The notes beneath the pieces are model-generated. The model was not told the origin of the DNA, did not search any database, and saw nothing but the letters and a program-made list of their open reading frames with translations. DNA of 64,000 bases from Acidianus sp. HS-5 (GTDB lineage: Archaea > Thermoproteota > Thermoprotei_A > Sulfolobales > Sulfolobaceae), in contig NZ_AP025245.1 in assembly GCF_021655615.1 (NCBI RefSeq), positions 1,178,001 through 1,242,000 of the forward strand. Direction: 5' to 3'. Positions 63,910-64,000 of the stretch are shown here, one piece after another. How positions within the stretch are numbered: the stretch's first letter is position 1; each line of letters starts with the position of its first letter. A program made the translations under genes and the position numbers.

Positions 63910-64000
63910 GCATTCCTTTAGTTTTTGAACTACTGCCTCAATTTCTTCTATTGAAGGAGAAGGTAGGAACACTCTCCAGCTTTCGTCGTTTACTGACGGA
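63901..64000 (-). CDS. C-terminus of a gene cut by the window end, possibly an aminotransferase
   Basis: The last 32 residues of a minus-strand frame, PSVNDESWRVFLPSPSIEEI continuing to ECLG and stop, run off the window edge. The style (WRVxLPSPSxEEIExVVxxL) resembles the C-terminus of PLP-dependent class I/III aminotransferases, but so short a piece cannot prove it. Overlaps the sulfite-oxidase-like gene by 9 bases. Confidence 0.4.
   Translation of the reverse strand, partial: PSVNDESWRVFLPSPSIEEIEAVVQKLKECLG

Overview
The window looks like chromosomal DNA of a thermoacidophilic archaeon of the order Sulfolobales, possibly Acidianus or a relative (genus is inference). The support is: low GC, very tight packing with short overlaps, many leaderless promoters (TATA-like box about 26 bases before the start codon), a SegAB chromosome-segregation pair, a TFB factor, a fused gamma-alpha 2-oxoacid:ferredoxin oxidoreductase, an archaeal Elp3, a C/D box sRNA and an archaeal dolichol-kinase-type enzyme. 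I see no rRNA or tRNA gene, no CRISPR array and no intact insertion sequence. It reads as mostly core chromosome.

Region by region. 1-3.2 kb: DUF1614 membrane protein, a ThiN-type thiamin-phosphate synthase, a PadR regulator and an SQR-like flavoprotein. 3.3-5.6 kb: segB-segA, densely dotted with TCTAGA palindromes, divergent from a ferritin-like/VIT1 membrane protein. 5.6-13 kb: nitrilase plus a four-CBS/HPF-like protein, histone-deacetylase-family enzyme, purT, two nuclease-like unknowns, dolichol-kinase-like enzyme and a C/D box sRNA. 13-17.2 kb: FAD enzyme, nucleotidyltransferase-like protein, moaB and an FAD/iron-sulfur protein. 17.3-25.3 kb: five glycosyltransferases around a DUF1998-type helicase, probably for surface glycans. 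25.3-32.5 kb: thioredoxin-reductase-like protein, TauE/SafE exporter with DUF1634 partner, phosphoesterase, a decayed transporter remnant and a molybdopterin oxidoreductase. 32.5-38.8 kb: methyltransferase, MFS transporter, elp3, thiI, a frameshifted small gene, SWIM zinc finger and a miniature COQ7-like di-iron protein. 39-47.6 kb: exchanger-like membrane protein, membrane-anchored double AAA ATPase, Lpd-like enzyme and the 2-oxoacid:ferredoxin oxidoreductase pair. 47.7-56.4 kb: TFB paralogue, small membrane proteins, two orphan ParA-type ATPases, an ABC exporter, an APC permease and a PMT-like glycosyltransferase. 56.4-64 kb: a large MMPL transporter, two more ABC-2 exporters, a sulfite-oxidase-family enzyme and the end of a probable aminotransferase.

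The most interesting signals are the cluster of nine TCTAGA sites inside segAB (two pairs exactly 21 bases apart), a CBS-domain protein with an HPF-like tail that could be a nucleotide-sensing ribosome hibernation factor, a complete C/D box guide RNA, and a 113-residue protein that keeps the whole COQ7 di-iron ligand set. All functional statements come from reading the sequence. No database search was run.
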